57,801 bases of DNA from a virus. The DNA lies in the IMG/VR virus record IMGVR_UViG_3300032080_000129, positions 1 through 57,801 of that record. One strand, 5' to 3'. Below the pieces are notes generated by a model, which searched no databases, was not told where the DNA came from, and saw nothing but the letters and a program-made list of their open reading frames with translations. The position numbers and the translations under genes are program-made. Numbering within the stretch: the first letter of the stretch is position 1; the number at the start of each line of letters is the position of its first letter. This document shows, piece after piece, positions 44,357 through 53,195 of this stretch.

Positions 44357-44724
44357 AGTGCCTTCACCTCCACCCTGCGGGTTGCGTTGAGCGCCCCGAA
44401 CTCACGGAGCGCGGTGATCGAATAGGTGACGCCGTTGACCTCGCAGCGGTCTGAGGCGCTGACTTCGGTCCCGGATGGCCAGGCCGTGACATGGGTCGAT
44501 GCCTCGTTCAACTGATTCCCACCGGTGGAGCTGGCGCCGGTGCGGCCGATGACTGCAATCGAGCACGGCAGCTCCGGCCCCGGGGTGTAGGTCTCGTCGT
44601 GACTGCCGGCGCCGTCGGGTTTGCGCTCGTACCGGACGATGCGCCCGGTGTCGAGCAGCTGTTCCTCGGCATCGCTGCGGATCTCCGCCATCTCGGCCGG
44701 GGTGACGCCATCCCTCAGCGCCAC
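44353..44724 (-). CDS. Head-tail stopper-like protein, 123 aa
   Basis: ADAEEQLLDTGRIVRYERK-like start (here SDAEEQLLDTGRIVRYERKP) then beta segments (CSIAVIGRTG, HVTAWPSGTEVSASDRCEVN) ending GVTYSITALREFGALNATRR is the beta-barrel plan of head completion (stopper, DUF6093-like) proteins. Overlaps the gp10-like gene by four bases. Confidence 0.68.
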   Translation of the reverse strand: MALRDGVTPAEMAEIRSDAEEQLLDTGRIVRYERKPDGAGSHDETYTPGPELPCSIAVIGRTGASSTGGNQLNEASTHVTAWPSGTEVSASDRCEVNGVTYSITALREFGALNATRRVEVKAL

Positions 44725-45299
44725 CAGGACCAGGCTCCTCGCCGCGAAGCTCGGCGGCGTCCGTCAGTGCGTCGTAGGCTCACGGAACCCGCGAGCGCCT
44801 TCCGGCCGAACTCTCGCGCCTGCTCGAGCAATTGCGCGTGGCGCTGGCTCCGCTTCAGCGACTGGCCGTCGACCGTGATGTCATAGCCCGCCTTCACCGC
44901 AGCGGCCCAGTCGGTCAAGACCTCGGCCGCAGCGACGTTCAGGTCATAGGCGAGACCGGTGAGAAGCAGGGCGTAAGTCGAGCGGTCAGTGTCGAACGTA
45001 ATGTGGCCATCCGGGTGAACCGTCGCACCCGGAACCGCCACCCCGCCACTATCGATGACGCTCGCTGCCTCGGCGTCGAGGGTGCCTCGCACTTCGGCCT
45101 GGGCCTCCCGCACTTCCAGCATTCCGGTGGCTCCGCGGGTAAACCGCTTGACGACCGGAGCCTGCACGAGCCGCTGGCTGACGTGCTTGTCGAGGACCGC
45201 TTGGAGCTGCTCATCGCTCCAGTAGGCGGTGCCCCCGATTTCGTACTGATCCTCCTCGACCGCAACCTTGCGGCGCAGTGCGTTAACGATCTGGGTCAC
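44715..45299 (-). CDS. Head-tail adaptor-type protein, 194 aa
   Basis: MTQIVNALRRKVAVEEDQYE then YWSDEQLQAVLDKHVSQRL, LLLTGLAYDLNVAAAEVLTD is the mostly helical pattern of siphovirus head-tail adaptor/connector proteins (gp6/gp15 type). C-terminal end RRRASRRGAWSWWR is basic and overlaps the stopper start by ten bases. Confidence 0.68.
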   Translation of the reverse strand: MTQIVNALRRKVAVEEDQYEIGGTAYWSDEQLQAVLDKHVSQRLVQAPVVKRFTRGATGMLEVREAQAEVRGTLDAEAASVIDSGGVAVPGATVHPDGHITFDTDRSTYALLLTGLAYDLNVAAAEVLTDWAAAVKAGYDITVDGQSLKRSQRHAQLLEQAREFGRKALAGSVSLRRTDGRRRASRRGAWSWWR

Positions 45300-45334
45300 A
45301 GCGCCTCCTTTCGGTCGTGGGTGCTGATCGCCGC

Positions 45335-45355
45335 GCCCGGGGTGCGACCCCGGGC
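45335..45355. other. GC hairpin between assembly genes
   Basis: GCCCGGGG-TGCGA-CCCCGGGC, a perfect 8-bp stem in the gap between the adaptor gene and the HeH protein gene. No U-run; a candidate mRNA stability or partial termination element. Confidence 0.55.
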
Positions 45356-45398
45356 TCTCCCATACGGGTGCATCGCTCGATGCTGCGCGGCTGGGGAA

Positions 45399-45776
45399 CT
45401 AGTCGTCCGTCGGGGTGCCCGGGTTGGACGCCTCGACGATGGCGGACTTGACCTCGTCCTTGTTGGCGAAGCCCTCGGGGTTCTGAACGCCCGCTTCGTC
45501 GGCGATCTTGTTCAGCTCCTCGCGAGACTTGCCCTCCAGGTCGTCCAGGTTCGTCCGGGCGCCGTCGGAGCGGGTCTTCCCGCTCTGGGGCGTCGGCTTC
45601 TCCTGATCCGGGGTCGTTTCCTCAGGCGCCGGCGTGCGCTTGCCCACCGACTCGTAGTCCTCGTCCCGAGCAAGCACCTTGTCCTGCTCGGTTCCCACGT
45701 AGGCGCCGAAGGTCTCTTCGGTCTCCTTGTGGCGGTACTCGTTGACCTCGTCAGAGGCCTTGGTCTTACGTGCCAT
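45399..45776 (-). CDS. Hypothetical protein with HeH/LEM-like C terminus, 125 aa
   Basis: A charged, low-complexity centre (TPAPEETTPDQEKPTPQSGK) and C-terminal GKSREELNKIADEAGVQNPE with NKDEVKSAIVEA. The same C-terminal module occurs at 42197-42466. It lies directly downstream of the capsid gene. It may be a capsid accessory (decoration or head-tail linker); this is only position-based. Confidence 0.65.
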   Translation of the reverse strand: MARKTKASDEVNEYRHKETEETFGAYVGTEQDKVLARDEDYESVGKRTPAPEETTPDQEKPTPQSGKTRSDGARTNLDDLEGKSREELNKIADEAGVQNPEGFANKDEVKSAIVEASNPGTPTDD

Positions 45777-45789
45777 CTAGATCAGCCTC

Positions 45790-46662
45790 CTATTTCGCGA
45801 CGTGGGCGAGGGCGAGGGTCTCGGGCTCCAGGACCTTCACGCCGTAGACCTCCAGGCCCTTGACGGCGTCACCGAAGCGGCGCTCGGGGCGGAACGCCTC
45901 CTGCTGGACGATCTGCCCGGCGAAGGTCGTGGAGTAGTTACCGGCCCCCGCGAGGACCTTCCAGTTCGGAACCGGCGAGCCGCCCGAACCCGGAGAGTCT
46001 GGGGTTGCCGTGGTCCGCAGGACTTCGAACCCGGCCAGTTTCCCGATCGAGCCGGTGCGGACGATGGTGACATCGGACTCGATGTAGCGGGGGTCCAGCA
46101 GGATCTCCGCCTCGAGGTCCGGGTTGATCACCATCCACAGGTCGCTCAGGTCGGCATCGTTGTTCTCGATCTGGCGCCGCAACTCGACTGCCAGCTCGTA
46201 GGGGGTGAAGTCCCCGGAGCCGTCAGCTTTCACATCTACCGGCGTCGCGTCGGTCCCGACTTTGTTGATCGTCGAGGCCGCGGCCTGTTTCGTGGCGGCG
46301 TGACGATCGATCGTGCCGGCCATTCCGCGGCCGGCGCGTTTGCCGAACTGATCGAGCAGACCGACATTGGCCTGTGCTTCGTTGACGTCGTCGACCATGA
46401 CGTTGAAGTACTTGTGCTGGTCGACCACGAGGGTCTGGGTCGTCCCGTCCGGTTCTTCGGGCGCGTCCATGTCTTCACCGGGCGCGTAGTCCTTGATCGT
46501 CGGGTCGCCGATCTTGTTGATGTGGACGGTGTCGCCCTCTTTTTCGATTTCGCCGACCCAGTCGCGGTTGGCGATCTCGGGCTGGGCATAAACGAGGGTG
46601 GCGTCCAAGTGCCGCTGCAGGCGGGCCGACCACACCTCGGGGATGAACTGATCGATAGCCAC
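45790..46662 (-). CDS. Major capsid protein (P22-coat/HK97 fold), 290 aa
   Basis: FIPEVWSARLQRHLDATLVY then NRDWVGEIEKEGDTVHINKI, DAPEEPDGTTQTLVVDQHKY and FGKRAGRGMAGTIDRHAA ... GLEVYGVKVLEPETLALAHV match the plan of phage coat proteins of the P22-gene-5/HK97 class. Length and the scaffold gene before it agree. No maturation protease is seen in the neighbouring genes. GGAGG ribosome binding site before the GTG/ATG start. Confidence 0.9.
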   Translation of the reverse strand: MAIDQFIPEVWSARLQRHLDATLVYAQPEIANRDWVGEIEKEGDTVHINKIGDPTIKDYAPGEDMDAPEEPDGTTQTLVVDQHKYFNVMVDDVNEAQANVGLLDQFGKRAGRGMAGTIDRHAATKQAAASTINKVGTDATPVDVKADGSGDFTPYELAVELRRQIENNDADLSDLWMVINPDLEAEILLDPRYIESDVTIVRTGSIGKLAGFEVLRTTATPDSPGSGGSPVPNWKVLAGAGNYSTTFAGQIVQQEAFRPERRFGDAVKGLEVYGVKVLEPETLALAHVAK

Positions 46663-46728
46663 GGGGGCTACCTCCCTTCGGGGATGTAGTTATCTGGCTG
46701 CCCGGGCGCCACTTGGAGCGCGGGATTG

Positions 46729-46793
46729 GGCGGCGCTTGCCGCCGACTTCAGGTGATGGGGAGGCGGACGGGAGCGGCGCTTGCCGCTCCCGT
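46729..46793. other. Tandem hairpins between scaffold and capsid genes
   Basis: GGCGGC-GCTT-GCCGCC (46729-46744) and ACGGGAGCGGC-GCTT-GCCGCTCCCGT (46768-46793) share the same GCTT apex. They sit in the 145-bp gap and may adjust capsid versus scaffold expression by mRNA processing or partial termination. Confidence 0.6.
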
Positions 46794-46807
46794 CTTGCCT
46801 CTCAAGA

Positions 46808-47653
46808 TCAGGACTTCAGGCCAGCGAGTGCCGATTTCGGGATCTTCCCTTCGTCGAAGAGCTGGTTGAAGCGATCGGTTTCGGTTTTTGCCATCTTCGC
46901 GACAGCTTCCGGGGTCAGCTCTTTGGAGCCACGTTTGCGGTCGGGGGCACCGCCGGGGTTCTCAGGCGGTTTCGTGTTCTCGTCATCCGGGCCCGCAGCG
47001 GCTGCCTTGAACTCGGGAAACTCCTCAAGCACCTCTTCGACGGCGCTTTGGGCGCCCTGTACCTCGCGCTCATCGTCGATGGTGATGTCTTTGCGCTCGA
47101 CCAGACGAAGGAGCCGGCGATGTTTTTTGACCGGCACGTCCAACTCACCCGCCGCGTCTCGGATCGCTTCGTTGATCAGGAGGTTGTCGGCCACGGTCCG
47201 TTCCCGCTCCGCTGCGGCGCGGTTTTCCTCGCTCTCGCGTTTTACCGTCTCCTGCTCGGTCTCTTGAGCCTGGCGCAGTTCGTCCGCTTCCTCTTTGCGC
47301 TTCCGAGCCTCGGCTTTGGCCGCTTGCTCGGCGTTGCGGGCGTTCTCGACGGCGCGTTCGGCCTTCGCCTGATCGAACTCGCCGTCCCATTTCGGTTTGC
47401 GCTGCTCGGCGTCTTCCTCGGCTTTGCGGGCCTCTTCTTCGGCGTCTTCGCGCTCTTCCTCGGAGCGTTGTGCAGTTGCTTCGGCCTCGGCCTGTTCCTC
47501 CTCGGGAGTTTTGTCGCCGCCGGCCATCTGCGGCAGGAAGGCGCCCTGGGGGGTGACGGTGGCGCCGCTCAATCCCCCGGCGAGGGGCTTCAGTGCGAAG
47601 GCACGCTGGCGGATCACCGCCCATAGGACGATGGCCAGAAACTTCAGGGACAT
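46808..47653 (-). CDS. Scaffolding protein, 281 aa
   Basis: The start is taken at ATG 47653 (MSLKFLAIVLWAVIRQRAFA); another candidate is the Met of MAGGDKTP. The middle is an extended Glu/Ala/Lys-rich coiled coil (residues 40-190), then VPVKKHRRLLRLVERKDITI and a C-terminal helix FNQLFDEGKIPKSALAGL. High helical content with position before the coat gene identifies it. The N-terminal hydrophobic stretch is odd and may be the wrong start. Confidence 0.75.
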   Translation of the reverse strand: MSLKFLAIVLWAVIRQRAFALKPLAGGLSGATVTPQGAFLPQMAGGDKTPEEEQAEAEATAQRSEEEREDAEEEARKAEEDAEQRKPKWDGEFDQAKAERAVENARNAEQAAKAEARKRKEEADELRQAQETEQETVKRESEENRAAAERERTVADNLLINEAIRDAAGELDVPVKKHRRLLRLVERKDITIDDEREVQGAQSAVEEVLEEFPEFKAAAAGPDDENTKPPENPGGAPDRKRGSKELTPEAVAKMAKTETDRFNQLFDEGKIPKSALAGLKS

Positions 47654-48124
47654 TCGGATACGACGAGCTCTCCGCACTTGCGGGTGCCTCCTTGGGCATA
47701 GCGGCCACCCCGCCCTTGCGGGGAGCCTGTATCGAAGAGGTGCGGGCAGGCAGCGGGTGCGCGCCGCGCCTGCTGGGTGAGCAGGGGCTCCCATCAGCCT
47801 GCGCTCCCATCAGCCTGCCCTGTGGAGTGGGGCATCTGTCATCGCCCGGGAGATGCTGGTCTTCCCCTCCGGCGCCTCTACAGCGCCAGCGGAGCGACAG
47901 GGACTCGAACCCCGAAGGCGACTGACGCCGCCCTACGCGCTTAGCGGGCGCGCTCCTCGTCCTGCCGGACTCGCTCCGTGAAGATCAGATCGGTTCGGCC
48001 CGGTGAGGGCTCCGAGACGAGCGGCTGATCAGGCACAGGAAGTTCGAGGCTGACCGGCCCCGCGAAGACCGGCGACGTTTTCGCGCCAGCCGTGTACGGA
48101 CTCCGTGAATGGTGACAAGGTGCT
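47654..48124. other. 470-bp gap with tRNA-like and short open frames
   Basis: No clear gene. A GTG frame at 47941-48036 (31 codons, ending GRTDLIFTERVRQDEERAR) looks protein-like but lacks a ribosome binding site. A tRNA-like stem-loop lies at 47891-47956. The 48.06-48.12 kb part contains a frame continuing from the upstream gene that reads like protein (AKTSPVFAGPVSLELPVPDQ), hinting at a decayed small gene. No promoter seen. Confidence 0.4.
47891..47956 (-). other. Degenerate tRNA-like sequence
   Basis: Read on the minus strand it has an acceptor stem GGAGCG/CGCTCC, a T arm CGGGG-TTCGAGT-CCCTG and a partial D arm, but only 66 nt, with no room for a normal anticodon arm. It is not counted as a functional tRNA. 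It may be a decayed tRNA or a tRNA-mimic in the intergenic gap. Confidence 0.4.
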
Positions 48125-48427
48125 TCATTTCCAGTAGGCCTTCCGCTCCCACTCGCCGTAAGCGCGATCCCCGAGACCTTCCCAGAAAGCAGCGAGGCGG
48201 TTGAAGGGGCGCGCGGCGCGGTAACAGCGTCCCGCCCACCGGTCGAGCAGGCGCATCCGTAGCTGCCTTTCGACGCTCGCCTGTTCCTCGGGCGAGCGAT
48301 ACTCCATGGTCTCGAAGGCGTCGGGGTCCACAGTCACCCGCTGGCCCTCGCCGGATAGATCGAGGCCGTCGATGACGACGTAAGGTCCGTCCTTCACAGG
48401 TTCCACCGTACCACTGCAACCCGCCAT
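48125..48427 (-). CDS. Hypothetical protein with VIDGLDLS N terminus, 100 aa
   Basis: ATG at 48427 overlaps the MuF gene stop. PYVVIDGLDLSGEGQRVTVD at residues 15-34 parallels the gene at 25883; the rest is a basic helical domain (QLRMRLLDRWAGRCYRAARP). Last of the head-gene block on this side. Function unknown. Confidence 0.65.
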   Translation of the reverse strand: MAGCSGTVEPVKDGPYVVIDGLDLSGEGQRVTVDPDAFETMEYRSPEEQASVERQLRMRLLDRWAGRCYRAARPFNRLAAFWEGLGDRAYGEWERKAYWK

Positions 48428-49461
48428 CAACCGACCCCCAACTCGCTCAGCGTCGCCACCCGCTTTCCCTCTCCCCAGCGAGCCGAACGGGTGTCCCGCA
48501 CCATCTCCTCAAGGGTCACCTCCCCGCGCTCGTAAGCGTCGAAGCGAGAGCGTCCGAGGATGCTCAGACGGTCGGCCTCGGGAAGCGAGGCGAAGCGCTG
48601 CGGGCCAGCAACGATTTCCGGTCGAGCATCCGGAAGGTTGAACCCGAGTTCGCGCCAGCTCAGCGTCTGCGGCAGCGCCGTGCAGCGGCAGCCGGGGTGG
48701 GAGGCGAGCGTTTCATCCAGCGTGTGTTCGGAGCCGTGTTCGGCCGAGCACACCGGGCAGGCGGTGACCTCGGCGATCCATATCCAGCCCTTCACGACCG
48801 AGGACCGGCGGTACTGCTCGAAACTCGTTTCCCGGTAGACCCTCATCACCTCGGTGCGGCTGATCACCATGGCGCGGTTGCGGGCGATGCCCGAGGCCTT
48901 GCGCACGTCGGCGGCGATCGTCCTGACTGGCGCTCCCCGCGCCACCCCGCTCATCAGTGCGTCCTTGACCTTCTGGGTCGTGTCGGGTGCGATCTCGGCG
49001 AGCAGGCGGCCGAGCGGCTGGCCGTGGGCGGCGTTACGAACCAGGCGTTCCATCTGGTCCGTCGGCAGCCGCTTGAAGCTGTCGGCGACCATTGCCTCGG
49101 CGGACGCCGGCGCTGGGCCCAGGACCGCGGCGGTCAGCTCCGGCGCATCGGCCAAGGCCCGCGCTGCCGCTTCTTTCTTCGTCCCGAGGATCGTCTGGAT
49201 GCAGGACTGGAGGTAGTCGAGCGTGTTCTGCTCGTGCTGGGCAATCAGGGCGCGGTAGCGCTCCTCGGCTGCGAGCCAGGCCGGGCGAACCTCGATGCCG
49301 GCGGCGCGTGCCTCCTCGATCCGTTTCGTCAGCGGCGCCAGGTGGCGGTTCAAATCCTTCAGCACCGCTTGGTAGGTCCGGGCCACCTCCGACATGCCGT
49401 TCGACTCGATCTGCATGAGCCGGCGGCGGCGCTTGGCGATCTCCCGCTCGGCCCTGCTCAT
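48427..49461 (-). CDS. MuF-type phage head morphogenesis protein, 344 aa
   Basis: Long helical N-terminal part (RHLAPLTKRIEEARAAGI), then GVARGAPVRTIAADVRKASG, ISRTEVMRVYRETSFEQYRR and the C-terminal signature VTACPVCSAEHGSEHTLDET ... HPGCRCTALP. The last is the CxxC...HPxCRC cluster of MuF-like minor head proteins. Lies directly downstream of the portal block in transcription. Probably a minor head component injected or assembled inside the capsid. Confidence 0.85.
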   Translation of the reverse strand: MSRAEREIAKRRRRLMQIESNGMSEVARTYQAVLKDLNRHLAPLTKRIEEARAAGIEVRPAWLAAEERYRALIAQHEQNTLDYLQSCIQTILGTKKEAAARALADAPELTAAVLGPAPASAEAMVADSFKRLPTDQMERLVRNAAHGQPLGRLLAEIAPDTTQKVKDALMSGVARGAPVRTIAADVRKASGIARNRAMVISRTEVMRVYRETSFEQYRRSSVVKGWIWIAEVTACPVCSAEHGSEHTLDETLASHPGCRCTALPQTLSWRELGFNLPDARPEIVAGPQRFASLPEADRLSILGRSRFDAYERGEVTLEEMVRDTRSARWGEGKRVATLSELGVG

Positions 49462-49784
49462 GCTGCGATTTCTCCAGCCTTCGCCCTCTCGATGCTCTCG
49501 ACCTGACGGATCTTCTCGTAGTCCTCATGTCGAAGCGGGACACTGGCGAAGGTACCCTCGTCGTCAAGGTCAGCAGCGCCGATCCCCAACCCTTCGCGTT
49601 GAAGACTGAACCAGCCAGCGCCCTTACGAGAAGGCCTGACTGAAACGATCAGCCAGCAACTCCCCGTGTCCGGATTGATCGCGATTTCGCCCTCTTCCGG
49701 AGGATCGTGGTAGCCGTTCTCTTCATCCCAGCCGACCCACCACGTAGAGCGGGTGACGAGGCCGGGGGTGCAGCCGCGCGCCAC
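49458..49784 (-). CDS. Hypothetical protein, 108 aa
   Basis: GTG at 49784 (VARGCTPGLVTRSTWWVGWD). Contains GYHDPPEEGEIAINPDTGSC and WFSLQREGLGIGAADL; a beta-rich protein of unknown role. It overlaps the MuF gene by four bases. An accessory head protein is possible from its position only. Confidence 0.6.
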   Translation of the reverse strand: MARGCTPGLVTRSTWWVGWDEENGYHDPPEEGEIAINPDTGSCWLIVSVRPSRKGAGWFSLQREGLGIGAADLDDEGTFASVPLRHEDYEKIRQVESIERAKAGEIAA

Positions 49785-49794
49785 CGCTACCTGC

Positions 49795-50136
49795 TCAGAC
49801 CCGATAGGCGCGGAATTTCAGCTCGGCCGAGGCCACATCTACATGCACCTGACCGCCTTTCTGACGGAAGGCCTCATTGGCCTCGATGCGGATGAGCCTC
49901 GTCGCTTCTTTCGGCACCGTGACTTCGAGCTCGTTGATGTCGACGCCGCCAACCTCACCGGGGGTTTTCAGGGTGACGACGCGGCCTTCGGTGGTGCCGA
50001 CGTTCTGGCACTCCAACAGCACGGCGCCGCCACCGGGCTTGACGAAGTGGTCTTCGGCAGGGACGCCGGTGACCTGCGCCGGCGGCGTGGTGCCTTTGAC
50101 GGTGACGGGGGTGACAGGGATCTCGACGCGGGGCAT
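49795..50136 (-). CDS. Ig-like capsid decoration/accessory protein, 113 aa
   Basis: VEIPVTPVTVKGTTPPAQVT then AVLLECQNVGTTEGRVVTLK, ELEVTVPKEATRLIRIEANE and QVHVDVASAELKFRAYRV alternate beta strands, as in an Ig-like fold. Placed between portal and MuF genes; a head fibre or decoration role is inferred. Confidence 0.6.
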   Translation of the reverse strand: MPRVEIPVTPVTVKGTTPPAQVTGVPAEDHFVKPGGGAVLLECQNVGTTEGRVVTLKTPGEVGGVDINELEVTVPKEATRLIRIEANEAFRQKGGQVHVDVASAELKFRAYRV

Positions 50137-50183
50137 TCAGGGGTCCTTTCGGTCAGGGTCAGGTCATCTAGGGCGGGGCTTTT

Positions 50184-51587
50184 TCACTCGTCTTCGAAGG
50201 TGCCTTCGCGGAGAGCTTTGGCGGCCGCTTCTGCTCCGTCCTCTGCCTCCTCGGCCATCCGCTTCTGCTCCTCCTCCCAGTCGTAGCCGCGCTTCTCGGC
50301 GATGGTGCGGCGGGAGACGACCTTCATCCGGATCTCCGACTCGTCTGCTTCTGCGTCGGCCTTGGGATCGGAGGGGGTCGAGTCGGGCCAGCCGAGGGAG
50401 ATCGTCCAGCCTTTCAGCCCCCGGAGCTCCAGGATCCGGCGGGCGATCTCAGAGATCACCCAGCCGTAAGTCAGGTGCTTGGTGCCGGTGCGCTCCGAGA
50501 GGGGCTCGTACTCGACCTTGAGCGCGACACCGGTGGTCGGGCCAGCGTTGCCCGTCTCCCCCAGCGCCACCTTGGGGATATGCGTTCCCTCGAAGAGCGA
50601 AGTCTTCAGTTCCTTGAAAAGTTCCATCGCCGAGGTGAGTTCGGCGACGACGAGCTGGCCCAGCTTGGCTTTCTCGTTCGGTATCGCCAGCAGTTCCCCG
50701 ATGCCGACTTCTAGCGCCTGGAGCTTGTCAACCGTCTCGCCGAAGATCACAGGTACCGGATGGCCCTGCAGCCGCAGCATCCGCCGCATATCGGAGGCGA
50801 CCGACTCCAGCTGCTCGATCATGTCGAGCACCGGCGGTGAGAGATCGGCGCGGCCGTAGAAAGTGTTCGGGGACGGGAGGTTCTTGCCCTCAACGATCGG
50901 CGCGAAGTCGTAGTCCCAAGCGTCCTGATCGAGGACGACCCAGTCGTTCGCGTCCTCGTTGTGCTCCTCCAGCACGATGGTCCATGACGAGGGCTTCAGC
51001 GGTTCGTTGGGCTCGATCCGCCACCGCCGAACGACGCCGAGCCCGGTTTCCTCGTCCACCGTGGTCCACTGGACGAAGTACCGCTTCAGGACGCCGACAT
51101 CGTTCTCGTCCCACTCGGCAGAGCAGTTGGCCGGGTCGAGAACTGAAACGCGCCCGGTTTTGTAGAGGCGCACCCAGACGTGTCCGCAGATCCCGCCATT
51201 CGTCGCGAGGTCGTGCAGGTCGAGGCCGCGCCGCATCGGTGGCCAAGCGGCGTCTAGCTCTGCAGTGGCGCGCGCCGTCTGCGCCTCGGCGTCCTGCTCA
51301 GTCTCCTCAGGTTCCTCCCCCTCCTCAACCGCCGCCTCCGCTGGCTCAGGAGGACTCGGCTGGAAGGACACCCCGCCGTCTTTACCGAGCAGGAAGGAGA
51401 CGCCCTTGTCGACGATCAGCGCCGGGTAGTCGAAGCGGATGTTGTCGTCGTGGCCCTCGTCGGTATCGAGGTACGTGGGCCCTTCGCCGTCGTAGGCCTT
51501 CCACGCCCGCGCGTACTCGTTGAGTCGCCGGGATTCGTCTTGGGCGACGAGATCGGCGATGTGCATTTCAGAGGCGGTAAGCGGCAC
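50184..51587 (-). CDS. Portal protein (SPP1/Gp6 type), 467 aa
   Basis: ADLVAQDESRRLNEYARAWK at the start, RFDYPALIVDKGVSFLLGKD, then FYGRADLSPPVLDMIEQLES and KVEYEPLSERTGTKHLTYGW are portal landmarks (wing, stem and clip region order). The centre has an acidic insert (EEGEEPEETEQDAEA). A dodecameric head-vertex portal is expected. It follows the large terminase, as usual. Confidence 0.88.
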   Translation of the reverse strand: MPLTASEMHIADLVAQDESRRLNEYARAWKAYDGEGPTYLDTDEGHDDNIRFDYPALIVDKGVSFLLGKDGGVSFQPSPPEPAEAAVEEGEEPEETEQDAEAQTARATAELDAAWPPMRRGLDLHDLATNGGICGHVWVRLYKTGRVSVLDPANCSAEWDENDVGVLKRYFVQWTTVDEETGLGVVRRWRIEPNEPLKPSSWTIVLEEHNEDANDWVVLDQDAWDYDFAPIVEGKNLPSPNTFYGRADLSPPVLDMIEQLESVASDMRRMLRLQGHPVPVIFGETVDKLQALEVGIGELLAIPNEKAKLGQLVVAELTSAMELFKELKTSLFEGTHIPKVALGETGNAGPTTGVALKVEYEPLSERTGTKHLTYGWVISEIARRILELRGLKGWTISLGWPDSTPSDPKADAEADESEIRMKVVSRRTIAEKRGYDWEEEQKRMAEEAEDGAEAAAKALREGTFEDE

Positions 51588-51608
51588 GTGTCTCCTTGGT
51601 CACGGCGC

Positions 51609-53189
51609 TCAGCGCCAGGGGTGGTTCTTGGTTCCGGATGCGGGGCCGGGGGCGTTGGCGAGCCAGGTCATCGCTTGGCTCATCGCGTCAACCTGGTCGT
51701 CGTGAGCGCCGTTGTCGAAGATCGCGTGCTCGGAGATGAACTCGCCAACGCTGGTCTGCTCGTAGCCCAGGGGGGCCGGGATGAACTCGCCTTCGGGTAG
51801 GTAGACGTTTCCGGCCTCCACGATCGGTTCAGCGGCCGAGGCTCGCACCGTCTTGCCTCCTTCGGGCGGGACAGGCAGCATGCCGGGAATCTCGGCCTTC
51901 AAGGTGTTGATCACCGCCGGCCCGTTGGCCTTGTCCTCTACGAGCTTGGCCGAGGCGGGTTTCCACTGCTGGAGTGCCCTGACAGCCGCCAGGGACTCGG
52001 TGAAGCTCAGCCGTTTACGGATCTGGCCGAGGAGGAAGCGGTTGGCGCCATGGGCTCCCCAGACCTGACCAACGACGTAGCTAGACGCCTCGGTCTGGCT
52101 GTCTGAGAACCGCATGTCCCACGAGTGGATCACGCGGTCGAAGGGTGGAAGCGTTTCCCAGCGCTTCCACCAGTAGCGCTTGAACATCCCGCCCTCCAAG
52201 GGAGCGGGACGCTGCTGCATTTGGCCGGCGTAGCCGTAGCTGCCCAATCCCTTTGCCAGCTCGGCCAGCCGCTCGGGCGAAAGGCGTACCGGCTCCAGCA
52301 ACTCGTCCTCCTCGGTGCGAGGATCGCCGGGGAGTTCGCGGCCAGGCTTCACCACCACCTTGGGTTTGCCGTCCACCTCCTCAACCACCTCGCGATCGGG
52401 CAGCCGTACATGGTCGGGGTAGGTGAACGGATGGCCAGGCTCGTACTCGGCGGGAAGGCAGAGGTGGTGCCAACCGCCCTGGGCGAGCAGGTGGCCGGTC
52501 AGATCCTCCTCGTGTAGGCGCTGCATTACGATCACGCCTGCCGCCTCGGCGTTGTTGAAGCGGGTGGTCATCGTCTCGTCCCACCATTTGTTCGCGGCTA
52601 GGCGCTCAGCGTCGGAGCGGGCCTGCTTCGCGTTCAGCGGGTCGTCGATGACGATGCGATCGCCGCCCTCACCGGTCGCGATCCCTCCCACCGAGGTGGC
52701 AAGCCGCATCCCGGTCAGCGTCGTCTCGTACTTCTCCTTGGCGTTCTGGTCGCCGGTCAGCTCCCAGGGGTCCTCAGAGAGCAGGGAGAGCAGCCCCTGG
52801 TAGCCGACGCGCTCAAAAAGCGTGCCCTCTTCCCTTGCGCCTTGTGACTGAATCAGGCGCCGGCAGCGAACGGAGTCACGAAGGCTGAGGCTCTGCGCGT
52901 AGGTGGCGAAAAGCCAGCGCAGGTGCCCGGCGTCGAGCCATTCCCAGCAGGGCCAGAACACCGCGGTGGTCAGGCTCTTCATCGTCCTCGGAGGAACGTT
53001 GACGATCAGCCGACGCAGTTCCCCGCGCCCTACTGCTTCAAGGTGCTCGGCCAGCACGTCGATGTGCCAGCCGTGGATGAAGGGCGTGGCGGGCTCGACT
53101 ACCGGCCAAGCCTCACGGATGAAGGTCGAGAGGCGGCGCCGGCAGCGCTCGGCGGTTAGTTCATCGCGAGACGGAAGCCGGGTGAGCAC
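51609..53189 (-). CDS. terL: Terminase large subunit, 526 aa
   Basis: FIHGWHIDVLAEHLEAV then LIVNVPPRTMKSLT is the ATPase Walker A (residues 62-74); RIVIDDPLNAKQARSDAE gives the Walker B / C-motif region, MTTRFNNAEAAGVIVMQRLH the coupling motif, and VEDKANGPAVINTLKAEIPG with DQVDAMSQAMTWL the C-terminal nuclease landmarks (D residues near 410 and 500). It packages DNA into the capsid. Preceded by the small subunit gene. Complete. Confidence 0.93.
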   Translation of the reverse strand: MLTRLPSRDELTAERCRRRLSTFIREAWPVVEPATPFIHGWHIDVLAEHLEAVGRGELRRLIVNVPPRTMKSLTTAVFWPCWEWLDAGHLRWLFATYAQSLSLRDSVRCRRLIQSQGAREEGTLFERVGYQGLLSLLSEDPWELTGDQNAKEKYETTLTGMRLATSVGGIATGEGGDRIVIDDPLNAKQARSDAERLAANKWWDETMTTRFNNAEAAGVIVMQRLHEEDLTGHLLAQGGWHHLCLPAEYEPGHPFTYPDHVRLPDREVVEEVDGKPKVVVKPGRELPGDPRTEEDELLEPVRLSPERLAELAKGLGSYGYAGQMQQRPAPLEGGMFKRYWWKRWETLPPFDRVIHSWDMRFSDSQTEASSYVVGQVWGAHGANRFLLGQIRKRLSFTESLAAVRALQQWKPASAKLVEDKANGPAVINTLKAEIPGMLPVPPEGGKTVRASAAEPIVEAGNVYLPEGEFIPAPLGYEQTSVGEFISEHAIFDNGAHDDQVDAMSQAMTWLANAPGPASGTKNHPWR

Positions 53190-53195
53190 ACGCGC

